NCBI GenBank assembly: GCA_014384375.1
Contig: JACNFY010000016.1
Coordinates: 1 to 60,655, forward strand
DNA length: 60,655 nucleotides
Source of the DNA: Nanobdellati archaeon
GTDB lineage: Archaea > Nanobdellota > Nanobdellia > Woesearchaeales > GCA-2686295
Reading direction: 5' to 3'
The translations under genes were made by a program, and so were the position numbers. The notes under the pieces were generated by a model. That model ran no database searches. It was not told the DNA's origin and saw only the letters and a list, made by a program, of their open reading frames with translations. The first letter of the stretch is position 1; every line of letters begins with the position of its first letter. Shown piece after piece: positions 15,561 to 23,998 of this stretch.

Positions 15561-16453
15561 AACTAAAATTACTAACTATAAATAAAACAGAAACTCAAGC
15601 AATTGATTTACCTATTCAGTTCTATGAACCTGTAAGAACAGACCTTATCCAAAGAGCGTTTTTAGCCATACAATCCAACAAAAGACAACCATACGGTGCA
15701 GATCCTGAAGCAGGAAAAAGAGCCTCAGCTGTACTTTCAAGAAGAAGAAGAAAATACAGAGGAGCTTATGGTTTTGGAATATCAAGAGTTCCTAGGAAGA
15801 TTCTATCAAGAAGAGGAACAAGAATGAACTGGGTAGGAGCGTTTGCACCAGGAACCGTCGGAGGAAGAAGAGCACACCCACCAAAAGCAGAGAAGAGTTG
15901 GTCACAGAAAATCAACAAAACAGAAAGGAGAAAAGCAATAAGATCAGCTTTAGCAGCAACGATTAATACAGAACTAGTAAAAAATAGAGGTCACTTGCCA
16001 CCAAAAAATTATCCTTTTATTATAGAAGATAAAATAAATGAAATAAAACATACAAAGAAACTAAGAGGTGTTCTTGCAAAAATAGGCTTCAAAGAAGAAC
16101 TAGAGAAAACAAAAGCAAAGAACAAGAAAGGTCTTTTGCTAGTGACTACAACAGAAGAGTTGAAAAAAGTAGGCTCCAACATTCCAGGATTTGAATCAGA
16201 GAAAGCATCAAATCTAAACGTAGAGATATTAGCACCAGGGGGTGTGCCTGGAAGATTAACAATATTTACAAAATCAGCAATGAAAGAGTTAGTTGAGAAG
16301 AAGCTATTTACAAAAGAATACAAAGGAGAAACAAAAGAAAAATCGGAAACACCAAAAAAAACAAAACAAGAAAAGAAAATTACAGAAAAGGAAAGTGAAA
16401 AGCAAGAAGTTAAACACCAAAAGAAAGAACCAGCAAAGAATAAGGAAAAATGA
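15557..16453 (+). CDS. rpl4: Ribosomal protein uL4
   Basis: This exit-tunnel protein (298 aa) is identified by FYEPVRTDLIQRAF, SRRRRKYRGAYGFGISRVPR and the loop with GRRAHPPKAEKSW. After the fold ends near residue 255 there is a tail of about 45 residues made almost only of Lys, Glu and Gln, absent from most archaeal homologues I know. The start overlaps the uL3 stop and the end overlaps uL23, each by 4 bases. Confidence 0.96.
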   Translation: MKLKLLTINKTETQAIDLPIQFYEPVRTDLIQRAFLAIQSNKRQPYGADPEAGKRASAVLSRRRRKYRGAYGFGISRVPRKILSRRGTRMNWVGAFAPGTVGGRRAHPPKAEKSWSQKINKTERRKAIRSALAATINTELVKNRGHLPPKNYPFIIEDKINEIKHTKKLRGVLAKIGFKEELEKTKAKNKKGLLLVTTTEELKKVGSNIPGFESEKASNLNVEILAPGGVPGRLTIFTKSAMKELVEKKLFTKEYKGETKEKSETPKKTKQEKKITEKESEKQEVKHQKKEPAKNKEK

Positions 16454-16701
16454 ATGTAATAAAATATCCATTATCAACAGAGAAATCCCTTAGATTGATG
16501 GAATCAGAGAACAAACTAGTGTTTGTTGTTGACAGAATATCCACAAAGAAATCCATAAAAGAAGATTTGGAAAAAACATTTAGTGTTAAAATAAAGAGCG
16601 TAAACACCTTGGTTACACCAGAAGGAAAGAAGAAGGCTTATGTTAAGTTTTCAGATGAAACACCTGCAATTGATTTAGCTACAAAATTAGGATTGATGTA
16701 G
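16450..16701 (+). CDS. rpl23: Ribosomal protein uL23
   Basis: This 83-aa protein is the docking site for SRP and other factors at the tunnel exit. It has the typical archaeal short form, with VIKYPLSTEKS at the N-terminus and IKSVNTLVTPEGKKKAYVKF in the core. It overlaps uL4 by 4 bases and ends one base before uL2. Confidence 0.96.
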   Translation: MNVIKYPLSTEKSLRLMESENKLVFVVDRISTKKSIKEDLEKTFSVKIKSVNTLVTPEGKKKAYVKFSDETPAIDLATKLGLM

Positions 16702-16702
16702 A

Positions 16703-17404
16703 ATGGGAAAGAGTTTAACTCAACAAAAGAGAGGAAAAGGAAGCCCGACTTACAAAGCAAATAGTTTCAACTATGCAGCTCAAGTAACACAAATACTTCA
16801 AGATAAAGCACTAATTGTAGATATTATAAATTCAATAGGTCATTCAGCTCCTCTACTAAAAGTCAAATACAAGAACAATCAAGAAAGCTTAATGGTTGCT
16901 CCTGAAGGAGTAAAGATAGGTGATTATTTGGAAAAAGGCAAAGATGTTGAAGTAAGAACTGGGAATACACTTCCTCTAAGTAAAGTTCCAGAAGGAGTTT
17001 TTGTGTTCAACATAGAAGTTGTTCCTGGAGATGGTGGTAAATTAGTGAGGACATCAGGAACAACGGCAAGGATAGTTTCAAAAATAAGAAACAAAGTAAT
17101 CCTTAAGCTACCATCAGGTAAGCAGAAAGAATTTAATCCGAAATGTATGGCCACTGTAGGTGTTGTTGCAGGATCAGGAAGAATAGAGAAACCATATTTG
17201 AAAGCAGGAAATAGAATGAAATCAATGTATGCAAGAGGAAAATATTGGCCAATAGTTTCAGGAGCATCTATGAATGCAGTAGACCATCCTTTTGGTGGAT
17301 CAAGATCATCAAGGAAAGGCAGACCAACAATCGCTCCAAAAAATGCTCCTCCAGGAAGGAAAGTAGGTATGTTAAAACCAAAACATACCGGAAGAAACAA
17401 ATAA
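16703..17404 (+). CDS. rpl2: Ribosomal protein uL2
   Basis: This 233-aa protein of the peptidyl-transferase region has the diagnostic C-terminal [19 protein letters not shown] segment and [12 protein letters not shown] in the core. The N-terminus ([19 protein letters not shown]) is archaeal. Length is normal. It is followed after 10 bases by uS19, with AGGTGA between. Confidence 0.97.
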   Translation: MGKSLTQQKRGKGSPTYKANSFNYAAQVTQILQDKALIVDIINSIGHSAPLLKVKYKNNQESLMVAPEGVKIGDYLEKGKDVEVRTGNTLPLSKVPEGVFVFNIEVVPGDGGKLVRTSGTTARIVSKIRNKVILKLPSGKQKEFNPKCMATVGVVAGSGRIEKPYLKAGNRMKSMYARGKYWPIVSGASMNAVDHPFGGSRSSRKGRPTIAPKNAPPGRKVGMLKPKHTGRNK

Positions 17405-17414
17405 AGGTGAACTT

Positions 17415-17792
17415 ATGGCAAAAGAATTTTTATATCGAGGAAAAAAATTGGAAGAACTCAAAAACCTGTCGTTGAATGAACTCTCAGAATTGTTACCTGC
17501 AAGGCAAAGAAGAAAGATAAAGAGAGGATTATCTGACAATGAAAAAAAATTAATGATAAAAGTTGAAAAGAAGGATAATGTTAAGACTCATTTGAGAGAT
17601 ATGATACTACTTCCTCAAATGGTTGGTAAAACAATAAGAGTTCATAACGGAAAGGAGTTTCAGCCAGTCACAATTCAAGAAGAAATGATAGGGCACTATT
17701 TAGGTGAATTTGCATTGACTAGAAAGAAAACACAACACAGCGCTCCAGGAGTAGGAGCAACAAGGTCAAGTTCAAGTATATCAGTTAGATAA
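17415..17792 (+). CDS. rps19: Ribosomal protein uS19
   Basis: This small-subunit head protein (125 aa) is recognised by [34 protein letters not shown] and the C-terminal [26 protein letters not shown] 5 bases upstream fixes the start. It is two bases before uL22. Confidence 0.97.
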   Translation: MAKEFLYRGKKLEELKNLSLNELSELLPARQRRKIKRGLSDNEKKLMIKVEKKDNVKTHLRDMILLPQMVGKTIRVHNGKEFQPVTIQEEMIGHYLGEFALTRKKTQHSAPGVGATRSSSSISVR

Positions 17793-17794
17793 AA

Positions 17795-18322
17795 ATGGCA
17801 AAATATAGTTACTCATACAAAACAGATCTTGAAAAAGTTGGAAGAGCAGTTTTGAAAGATACAGATATTTCAACAAAATCAGCAGTAGAAATCTGTTCGA
17901 GTATCAGAAATAAAACAGTTGAGGAAGCAAAAAAATATTTAGAAGCTGTAAAAAATAAAAAGAAAGCAGTGAGATTTACAAGATTCACAGAAGGAGCAGG
18001 ACACAAAAAAGGAATAGGTTCAGGAAAATATCCTATCAAAGCAGCAGAGAATGTCTTAAATGCAATAAACTCTGCAGAATCAAACGCAATTGACAAAGGA
18101 CTATCAAGAAATTTGAAGATTATACATGTTTCAGCTCAAAAAGCATCAACACCTTGGCACTATGGCAGACACAGAAGAAGAAAGATGAAAAGAACCCATA
18201 TTGAAGTTCTTGTAAAAGAAGCAGAAGAGAAGAAACAACAAAAAGATCCTGAAGTAAAACAAACAGAAGAGAGCAAGGAAGAATCTGCACCAAAAAAAGA
18301 GGAGAAAGAAACTAAAAAATGA
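17795..18322 (+). CDS. rpl22: Ribosomal protein uL22
   Basis: This exit-tunnel protein (175 aa) has RFTRFTEGAGHKKGIGSGKY and STPWHYGRHRRRKMKRTHIE as family anchors. About 35 residues after the fold form a Glu/Lys-rich tail (from about 142). It is followed by the longest gap inside the operon (55 bases), which holds two hairpins before uS3. Confidence 0.96.
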   Translation: MAKYSYSYKTDLEKVGRAVLKDTDISTKSAVEICSSIRNKTVEEAKKYLEAVKNKKKAVRFTRFTEGAGHKKGIGSGKYPIKAAENVLNAINSAESNAIDKGLSRNLKIIHVSAQKASTPWHYGRHRRRKMKRTHIEVLVKEAEEKKQQKDPEVKQTEESKEESAPKKEEKETKK

Positions 18323-18328
18323 TAGTTA

Positions 18329-18349
18329 CAAAAAAACAAGGTTTTTTTG
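18329..18349 (+). promoter_or_regulatory. Intra-operon hairpin 1 (upstream of uS3)
   Basis: CAAAAAAAC (18329-18337) and GTTTTTTTG (18341-18349) form a perfect 9-bp stem with loop AAG. It ends five bases before the second hairpin. It could slow or terminate transcription, or be an RNA-binding site for a ribosomal protein. Confidence 0.5.
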
Positions 18350-18354
18350 AACTC

Positions 18355-18380
18355 CAAAATTTCATGGAGGTGAAATTTTG
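18355..18380 (+). promoter_or_regulatory. Hairpin 2 presenting the uS3 ribosome-binding site
   Basis: CAAAATTTCA (18355-18364) and TGAAATTTTG (18371-18380) are perfect 10-base complements. The six-base loop is TGGAGG, the core of the uS3 Shine-Dalgarno site, and the TTG start codon (18378-18380) forms the end of the 3' arm. This geometry points to translational control. Confidence 0.7.
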
Positions 18381-19193
18381 ATAGAGAGAAAATTCGTAGC
18401 AGACAATATAAAAGAGTTTCAGATAAAAGAATTTGTAAAGCAGAATCTTGGAAGAGTAGGACTTAGTGATGTAAAAGTACAAAAAACTCCTTTAGGAGAG
18501 AAGATAATCATTTCAGCATCAAGACCCGGGCTTGTTGTTGGAAGAGCGGGAGCTAACATAACAAAACTAACAAATGATTTAAAAAAAGAATTCAAGTTAG
18601 AAAATCCGCAGATAGAGATAGAAGAAGTTAAAGAGACAGGTCTTGACGCAAACATAATAGCAGAACTGATTGCAGGTTCCTTAGAGAGATATGGCTCTAC
18701 AAGGTTTAAAGGAATAGGACATAAAGCAATGAGTGACGTTATGGGTGCAGGAGCCATAGGTGTAGAAATTTTGATATCAGGAAAGATACCAAGCAGCAGA
18801 TCTAAAACATGGAGATTTTATAAAGGATATTTGAAGAAATGCGGAGATATTTCGATTGTTGGAGTTCAGAAAGCATACTCCATAGCAAAACTGAAAACAG
18901 GAGTTGTGGGGGTAAAAGTAAGTATAATGCCTCAAACAATAAAATTACCTGACAAGATAAAGTTAACTTCAGAATTACAAGAAGTTATTGAAGAAGTAAG
19001 CGAAGATGAAGTAGATGAAGTAGATGAAGTAGATGAAGTAGAAGAAGAAAAACTAAAAACACCTGACGAAGAAGAGGTTGAGGAGAAAACAAAGAAACAA
19101 AAAGAAAAGAAGAAAGAAAAGAAACTAAAGAAAGAGACTAAGAAAAAAGAAACTAAAACTAAGGAAACAACTACAAAGAATGCAAAAAAATGA
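18378..19193 (+). CDS. rps3: Ribosomal protein uS3
   Basis: This small-subunit protein (271 aa) at the mRNA entry has a KH domain (GLVVGRAGANITKLTNDLKK, about 53-72) and the C-terminal S3 domain (IGVEILISGKIPSSRSKTWR). The TTG start is supported by GGAGGTGA just upstream and by the family N-terminus, and is buried in a hairpin. After residue 205 the chain is a 65-residue charged tail with four DEV repeats followed by Lys/Glu. The stop overlaps uL29 by 4 bases. Confidence 0.96.
   Translation: MIERKFVADNIKEFQIKEFVKQNLGRVGLSDVKVQKTPLGEKIIISASRPGLVVGRAGANITKLTNDLKKEFKLENPQIEIEEVKETGLDANIIAELIAGSLERYGSTRFKGIGHKAMSDVMGAGAIGVEILISGKIPSSRSKTWRFYKGYLKKCGDISIVGVQKAYSIAKLKTGVVGVKVSIMPQTIKLPDKIKLTSELQEVIEEVSEDEVDEVDEVDEVEEEKLKTPDEEEVEEKTKKQKEKKKEKKLKKETKKKETKTKETTTKNAKK
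19005..19040 (+). repeat. Four 9-bp tandem repeats (GATGAAGTA)
   Basis: GATGAAGTA is repeated four times in a row inside the uS3 gene, encoding DEV four times in the acidic tail. The repeat is prone to slippage and its copy number may vary between strains. Confidence 0.9.
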
Positions 19194-19378
19194 AGTACAA
19201 AGAACTAAAAGCTTTGAGTAAAGAAAACTTAGAAAAAAAATACGAAGAAGCGAAAATAGAGTTGATTAAATTAAACTCACAAGTTGCTACGGGAACAACT
19301 TTAAAGAGCCCCGGGCAAATAAAACAATTGAAAAAAACAATTGCAAAAATAAAAACCCTACAAAAACAAAATGAGTGA
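19190..19378 (+). CDS. rpl29: Ribosomal protein uL29
   Basis: This 62-aa helical protein at the tunnel exit has the family pattern MKYKELKALSKENLEKKYEE and, near the end, GQIKQLKKTIAKIKT. It overlaps both uS3 (4 bases) and aIF1 (8 bases), so the three are probably translationally coupled. Confidence 0.95.
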   Translation: MKYKELKALSKENLEKKYEEAKIELIKLNSQVATGTTLKSPGQIKQLKKTIAKIKTLQKQNE

Positions 19379-19682
19379 TATATGCAGCACTTGTGGACTG
19401 CCTAAAGATCTTTGCGTTTGTGAAACAATCGCAAAGGAAAGTCAAAAGATAACAGCAAGGACAATAAAGAAGAAGTTCGGAAAAACATACACCATTATAG
19501 AAGGAATAAACGAACACGAAATAGACTTGAAAGACTTGGCTAAGAAGTTGAAAACCAAATTTGCTTGTGGTGGGACAACAAAAGATGGATATGTTGAATT
19601 ACAAGGAAACCACCTTAAGCTTATAAGAGAGGAGTTGACATCTTTAGGCTTTGCTCCAGAAACAATAGAAATCAAAAAATAA
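19371..19682 (+). CDS. Translation initiation factor aIF1 (SUI1)
   Basis: This 103-aa start-codon fidelity factor has the SUI1 fold: KFACGGTTKDGYVELQGNH and IREELTSLGF are diagnostic. The N-terminus carries a Cys set (CSTCGLPKDLCVC) that may bind zinc, as in many archaeal aIF1. Its place between uL29 and RNase P p29 is the usual archaeal order. A 12-base gap with a GAAGGAA site follows. Confidence 0.95.
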   Translation: MSDICSTCGLPKDLCVCETIAKESQKITARTIKKKFGKTYTIIEGINEHEIDLKDLAKKLKTKFACGGTTKDGYVELQGNHLKLIREELTSLGFAPETIEIKK

Positions 19683-19694
19683 GAGAAGAAGGAA

Positions 19695-19943
19695 ATGAAC
19701 AAACTCAAACAAGAGTACATAGGACTAGATATAACAATTATCGAAAGCAAAAACAAGTCACTAATAGGATTAAAAGGAAAAATAATCGATGAAACAAAAA
19801 ACACATTCAAGATAAAAACAACAAATGAAACGAAAATGGTTTTGAAAAACACATCAACATTCAAAATTCAAAAAAAAATAGTTGAAGGAAACAAAATAAT
19901 GAGGAAATCCTATGATAGAATAAAAATGAAAGGTGAAAGATGA
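19695..19943 (+). CDS. rnp1: RNase P protein component 1 (p29/Rpp29)
   Basis: This 82-aa Sm-like protein of archaeal RNase P matures tRNA 5' ends. The pattern EYIGLDITIIESKNKSLIGL and GKIIDETKNTFKIKT with the following LKNTSTFKI strand fits p29. It is shorter at both ends than Methanothermobacter or Pyrococcus homologues, but the core is complete. It overlaps uS17 by 4 bases. Confidence 0.9.
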   Translation: MNKLKQEYIGLDITIIESKNKSLIGLKGKIIDETKNTFKIKTTNETKMVLKNTSTFKIQKKIVEGNKIMRKSYDRIKMKGER

Positions 19944-20266
19944 CAAAACAGAATCTAAAAAACAAGAAATCAAAAGAGAATAAAATCAGTCTCAGGGGAA
20001 GAACATTCGAAGGAGTAGTAATCTCTGATAAGATGCACAAAACAGTTACAGTGGAATGGAAAACAAGGGAGTACATCCCAAAATATGAAAGGTATGAAAG
20101 AAGAAGAACTAGAGTGAAAGCTCATAACCCCAAAGATATGAACGCAAAAATAGGTGATTATGTAAATATAATGGAAACCAGACCACTATCAAAAACAAAG
20201 CATTTCATAGTTATAGAAGTAAAAAATAAAGATCAAGAAGTTAAGAATGAAACCAGTCAAAGCTAA
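19940..20266 (+). CDS. rps17: Ribosomal protein uS17
   Basis: This 108-aa OB-fold protein binds 16S rRNA. RTFEGVVISDKMHKTVTVEW, YERYERRRTRVKAHNP and GDYVNIMETRPLSKTKHFIV are diagnostic. The stop lies 20 bases inside the next gene, uL14, a longer overlap than is usual here. Confidence 0.96.
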   Translation: MTKQNLKNKKSKENKISLRGRTFEGVVISDKMHKTVTVEWKTREYIPKYERYERRRTRVKAHNPKDMNAKIGDYVNIMETRPLSKTKHFIVIEVKNKDQEVKNETSQS

Positions 20267-20648
20267 AGTAATAAAAGGAATAAATGTAGGTTCAAATGTT
20301 GAAACCTGCGATAATTCAGGAGCTAAAATGCTTCGAGTAATTAGTGTTAAGTCTAGTAAAACAGTGAAAGGCAGAATACCTTCAGCAGGCGTAGCCGACT
20401 TGGTTCAAGCCTCAGTAAAAAAAGGAAAACCAGATATGCGAAAACAAGTTGTTTTTGCAGTGATAGTAAGGCAGAAGAAAGAGTACAAGCGCCCTAGTGG
20501 TATGAGAATAAAATTCGAAGATAATGCTGCCGTCGTATTAAAAGATGATAAAGGAAATCCCAAAGGGACAATATTCAAAGGGCCAATAGCAAAAGAAGCT
20601 TGTGATAGATGGCCAGGAATTGCAAAAGTAGCAAGTATAATTGTGTAA
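20247..20648 (+). CDS. rpl14: Ribosomal protein uL14
   Basis: This 133-aa protein is at the subunit interface. It has VETCDNSGAKMLRVISVK near the N-terminus, and KRPSGMRIKFEDNAAVVLKD in the core. The ATG at 20247 is inside the uS17 frame but gives the correct archaeal N-terminus (MKPVKAKVIKGI). It ends two bases before uL24. Confidence 0.96.
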   Translation: MKPVKAKVIKGINVGSNVETCDNSGAKMLRVISVKSSKTVKGRIPSAGVADLVQASVKKGKPDMRKQVVFAVIVRQKKEYKRPSGMRIKFEDNAAVVLKDDKGNPKGTIFKGPIAKEACDRWPGIAKVASIIV

Positions 20649-20650
20649 GA

Positions 20651-21034
20651 ATGAAGACAACTTTTTCAAAAACATGGATTAGAAGCAAACAACCAAGAAA
20701 ACAAAGGAAATATGTAGCGAGAGCTCCTTTGCATATAAAAGGAAAATTTCTAAGTACACACTTAAGCAAAGATATTAAGAAAAAATATGGAATAAGAAGC
20801 TTAAGATTGAGAACAGGAGACAAAGTAAAAGTGTTAAGAGGCAGTTATAGAAATGAAGAACAAAAAGTGGAAAGAGTTGATGTGAAAAATCAAAAGATAT
20901 ACCTTGAAAAAATCGAGTTCACAAAAAAAGATGGTTCAAAAGCAACAAGACCTTTCCAGCCATCAAACTTGATGATAACTGAACTTAATTTAGATGATAA
21001 AAAACGATTACAAAAACTCAAAGGTGAAAAATAA
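20651..21034 (+). CDS. rpl24: Ribosomal protein uL24
   Basis: This 127-aa protein has the KOW motif RTGDKVKVLRGSYRNEEQKV and archaeal N-terminal SKQPRKQRKYVARAPLH. I chose the ATG at 20651 right after uL14; the open frame reaches back to 20609 but that part is inside uL14. The stop shares one base with the eS4 start (TAATG). Confidence 0.95.
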   Translation: MKTTFSKTWIRSKQPRKQRKYVARAPLHIKGKFLSTHLSKDIKKKYGIRSLRLRTGDKVKVLRGSYRNEEQKVERVDVKNQKIYLEKIEFTKKDGSKATRPFQPSNLMITELNLDDKKRLQKLKGEK

Positions 21035-21723
21035 TGCCAAAAAATCATTTAAAGGCACAAAATGCTCCAAGAACATGGGCAATAAAAAGAAAGAACATTA
21101 CATTCGTGACAAAACCTAATTCAGGAGCTCATAGAACTGAACTGTCAATGCCATTAAATCTTGTGCTTAAAAATCTGTTAAGAAAAGCAACAACCAATAA
21201 AGAAGCAAAGAAAATATTACATAATCAAGAAATACTTGTCAACGGAAGAAGAAGAAAAGATTACAAATTTTCTATTGGTTTATTAGATATTCTTTCCATT
21301 CCAAAAACAAACGAATATTATCTTATGCTAATAAATACTCAGAACAAGTTACTCTTCCAATCAATTGATAAGAAAGAATCAAATCAAAAGATATGTAAGA
21401 TAACAGGTAAGAAAATAGTGAAGAAAGGGTTAACTCAGCTAAAAACTTTAGATGGAAGAATAATTTTAGTTAAGAAAGACACATACAAAACAGGAGATAC
21501 AGTTCTGGTATCTTTGCCAAAACAAGAAATAAAGGAAGTTTTGAAATTAGAGAAAGGAGCGACAGTAATACTATTCAGAGGAAAGTACACAGGAACAATA
21601 GCCACAGTTGTTGAAGTTAAAGACGCTATTTTGATTTTTAAATTAGATTCACAAACACTTGAAACAAGAAAAGAATACTCCATTGTGATAGGAAAGGATA
21701 AACCACTAATAAAAACAAAATGA
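21034..21723 (+). CDS. rps4e: Ribosomal protein eS4
   Basis: This archaeal/eukaryotic protein (229 aa) has an S4 RNA-binding segment (ILVNGRRRKDYKFSIGLLDI) and a C-terminal KOW-like part (GATVILFRGKYTGTIATVVE). The N-terminus HLKAQNAPRTWAIKRK is typical. It overlaps uL5 by 4 bases. Confidence 0.95.
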   Translation: MPKNHLKAQNAPRTWAIKRKNITFVTKPNSGAHRTELSMPLNLVLKNLLRKATTNKEAKKILHNQEILVNGRRRKDYKFSIGLLDILSIPKTNEYYLMLINTQNKLLFQSIDKKESNQKICKITGKKIVKKGLTQLKTLDGRIILVKKDTYKTGDTVLVSLPKQEIKEVLKLEKGATVILFRGKYTGTIATVVEVKDAILIFKLDSQTLETRKEYSIVIGKDKPLIKTK

Positions 21724-22232
21724 AACTAATGAGGCATATAAAAATAGAAAAAGTAACCTTGAACATAGGTGCAGGAAAAGACCAAGATAGATTGAAGAAA
21801 GCAGTACAAATCCTAAGTAACATAACAGGATTGAATCCTGTCAAAACAGTAACTGATAAAAGAATTGCGGGATGGGGTTTAAGACCTGGTTTACCAATAG
21901 GTTGTAAAATTACTTTAAGAAGAGATAATGCAAAGACTATTTTGAGAAGATTGTTTAAAGCAAAAGACAATGTGCTTTTACAATCTTCAATTGATAACAC
22001 AGGAAATATATCTTTTGGAATTCACGAGTACATAGATATTCCTGAAGCAAAATATGACCCTGAAATAGGAATGATGGGATTACAGGTTAGTGTCACATTA
22101 GAAAGACCGGGGTTTAGAATAAAGAGAAGAAAAATAATGAAAAGAAAAATACCTTTGTCTCACAAAATATCAAAAGAAGATGCTGTTGATTATCTAAAAA
22201 AAGAATTTAAAGTTACAATAGGTGAAAAATAA
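21720..22232 (+). CDS. rpl5: Ribosomal protein uL5
   Basis: This 170-aa protein binds 5S r[43 protein letters not shown] and [19 protein letters not shown] are diagnostic. A second in-frame ATG three codons in (21729) matches the usual family start equally well. It overlaps the uS14 start by one base. Confidence 0.95.
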   Translation: MKLMRHIKIEKVTLNIGAGKDQDRLKKAVQILSNITGLNPVKTVTDKRIAGWGLRPGLPIGCKITLRRDNAKTILRRLFKAKDNVLLQSSIDNTGNISFGIHEYIDIPEAKYDPEIGMMGLQVSVTLERPGFRIKRRKIMKRKIPLSHKISKEDAVDYLKKEFKVTIGEK

Positions 22233-22462
22233 TGACAGCATCAGATCCAAGAAAAGTGTTGAAGCAAATAAAAGGGAAAACTGCTAAGTATCAGAAATTT
22301 CAGAAACATAATCTGTCCAAAAAAAGAAAATTCGGTAGGTCCATAAAAAAATGTAGGAGATGCGGTAGAACAGGAGGTCATATTAGCAAATACGGGCTTG
22401 ACCTTTGTAGACAATGCTTTAGAGAATCAGCATTAAAATTAGGATTCAAAAAATACAGCTAA
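22232..22462 (+). CDS. rps14: Ribosomal protein uS14 (zinc-binding)
   Basis: This 76-aa protein of the small-subunit head has a four-Cys zinc site in [19 protein letters not shown] and the following RQCF. It carries an N-terminal extension of about 20 residues compared with the shortest archaeal forms. AAGGTGAAAC precedes the next gene, uS8. Confidence 0.95.
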   Translation: MTASDPRKVLKQIKGKTAKYQKFQKHNLSKKRKFGRSIKKCRRCGRTGGHISKYGLDLCRQCFRESALKLGFKKYS

Positions 22463-22473
22463 AAGGTGAAACA

Positions 22474-22866
22474 ATGAGTCTAAACAATCCACTAGCAAAC
22501 GTGTTGTCATTCATTCAAAACTATGAAAGACTTGGAAAAAAGGATCTTATCACAAAAAATAATTCAAAACTTATAAGAAAAATCTTGGAGATAATGCAAA
22601 TAGAAGGTTATCTAGGTAGTTTTGAAGAAATCAAAGATAGCAAAGGAGATTTGCTAAAAATAAATCTTTTAGGAAACATAAACAAAACAAACGTTATTAG
22701 ACCATCATTTCAGATAAAATTAAATGAATTTGAAAAATTTGAGAAAAGATATCTTCCAGCAAAAGATTTTGGTATTTTGATTATATCAACAAGCAAAGGA
22801 TTGATGACTCATAATGAAGCTAAAGAAAAACACTTAGGAGGAAAATTATTATCTTTCTGTTACTAA
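22474..22866 (+). CDS. rps8: Ribosomal protein uS8
   Basis: This 130-aa primary 16S rRNA-binding protein starts with NPLANVLSFIQNYERLGKKD and ends with GLMTHNEAKEKHLGGKLLSF, both diagnostic. AAGGTGA before the ATG fixes the start. One base separates it from uL6. Confidence 0.96.
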   Translation: MSLNNPLANVLSFIQNYERLGKKDLITKNNSKLIRKILEIMQIEGYLGSFEEIKDSKGDLLKINLLGNINKTNVIRPSFQIKLNEFEKFEKRYLPAKDFGILIISTSKGLMTHNEAKEKHLGGKLLSFCY

Positions 22867-22867
22867 A

Positions 22868-23416
22868 ATGAAAAAATTAAATTTTCAAGAAATAATTGAA
22901 ACACCTTCGAACTGTCAAGTAACCCTAGATGATGGAGTATTAACAGTTAAAGGAGAAAAAGGAGATGTTAGAAAAAATCTCTTTGACCCTGCAATCTCCT
23001 TAAAATTAGAGAATAACAATATAAATATTAGTACGAAGAACTTAAACAAGAGAAAAAAAAAGTTAATGAATACATACAAAGCACACATTAAAAACTTGTT
23101 TAAGGGGGTAAGTGTGGGTCATACTTACAAACTAAAAATTTGCTCAGGACACTTCCCTATGACAGTAAGTGTAAAAGATGATTTATTTGAGATAAAGAAT
23201 TTTCTAGGAGAAAAAGTTCCTAGAAAATTGAAAATTCTTGAGGGAACAGAAGTGAGAGTTGATGGTACAGAGGTAGTTGTAGAAAGCGTTAGCAAAGAAA
23301 AAGCAGGACAAATGGCCGCCTCAATAGAACAATTAACAAGAAGACCTGGTTTTGATAAAAGAATCTTTCAAGATGGCATTTACATAATAGAAAAAGATGG
23401 AAAGGTAGTAAAATGA
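22868..23416 (+). CDS. rpl6: Ribosomal protein uL6
   Basis: This 182-aa protein is at the factor-binding site. It has two related halves; the second contains IKNFLGEKVPRKLKI and EQLTRRPGFDKRIFQDGIYI, typical of archaeal uL6. It overlaps eL32 by 4 bases. Confidence 0.95.
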   Translation: MKKLNFQEIIETPSNCQVTLDDGVLTVKGEKGDVRKNLFDPAISLKLENNNINISTKNLNKRKKKLMNTYKAHIKNLFKGVSVGHTYKLKICSGHFPMTVSVKDDLFEIKNFLGEKVPRKLKILEGTEVRVDGTEVVVESVSKEKAGQMAASIEQLTRRPGFDKRIFQDGIYIIEKDGKVVK

Positions 23417-23985
23417 AAAAAAAGACAAAACTGGAGAATTTGAAGAAAAAAAAATTGTCATTCATTAGAACAGACGCTCATAAAAAAAAAAAACTTAAAA
23501 TAAAATGGAGAAGACCGAGAGGTATACAAAACAAACGAAGATTAAGAAAGAGAGGTTATCTGATTGTTGTGAAAAAAGGGTATCGTACTAGAAAACAAAC
23601 AAGAGGTCTTATAAGGGATGAATTAAAACTTGTGATGATTAATAATATTTCAGAATTAGAAAGCATTGATAAAAACTCGGAATTAATAGTTATCTCATCA
23701 AATGTTGGTAACAAAAAAAGGTTAGAGATATTGGAACAAACAAAAAAGCAAGAATTGAATGTTGTTAACTTTGATGTTGATACAAAGATCAAGCAGATAA
23801 AAGAATTAATGGATAAGAAGAAGAAAGAGAAAGAAGAGATAAAAAAGAAGAAAGAAAAGAAAGTAAAGCAAGAAAAGAAAAAAACAATCGAGGAATCAGT
23901 GAAAAAAGAAGAAAAAGAAGCACCTGAAGAAGAAAGAGACAAAGAGAAAAAAGAGTTTGACAAATTATTAACAAAAAAATCCTAA
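23413..23985 (+). CDS. rpl32e: Ribosomal protein eL32
   Basis: This archaeal/eukaryotic protein has the core signature FIRTDAHKKKKLKIKWRRPR then GIQNKRRLRKRG (about 17-48) and VKKGYRTRKQTRGL. The fold ends near residue 125; the last 60 residues are a Lys/Glu coil. GGAGG follows before eL19. Confidence 0.93.
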   Translation: MKKKTKLENLKKKKLSFIRTDAHKKKKLKIKWRRPRGIQNKRRLRKRGYLIVVKKGYRTRKQTRGLIRDELKLVMINNISELESIDKNSELIVISSNVGNKKRLEILEQTKKQELNVVNFDVDTKIKQIKELMDKKKKEKEEIKKKKEKKVKQEKKKTIEESVKKEEKEAPEEERDKEKKEFDKLLTKKS

Positions 23986-23998
23986 TTTTGGAGGAAAT

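Noticed and set aside
19442-19864. 140-codon minus-strand frame
   Set aside because: Antisense to aIF1 and RNase P p29, both clearly real.
23556-23963. 135-codon minus-strand frame rich in Phe and Ser
   Set aside because: Reverse of the Lys/Glu tail of eL32; no promoter or ribosome-binding site.
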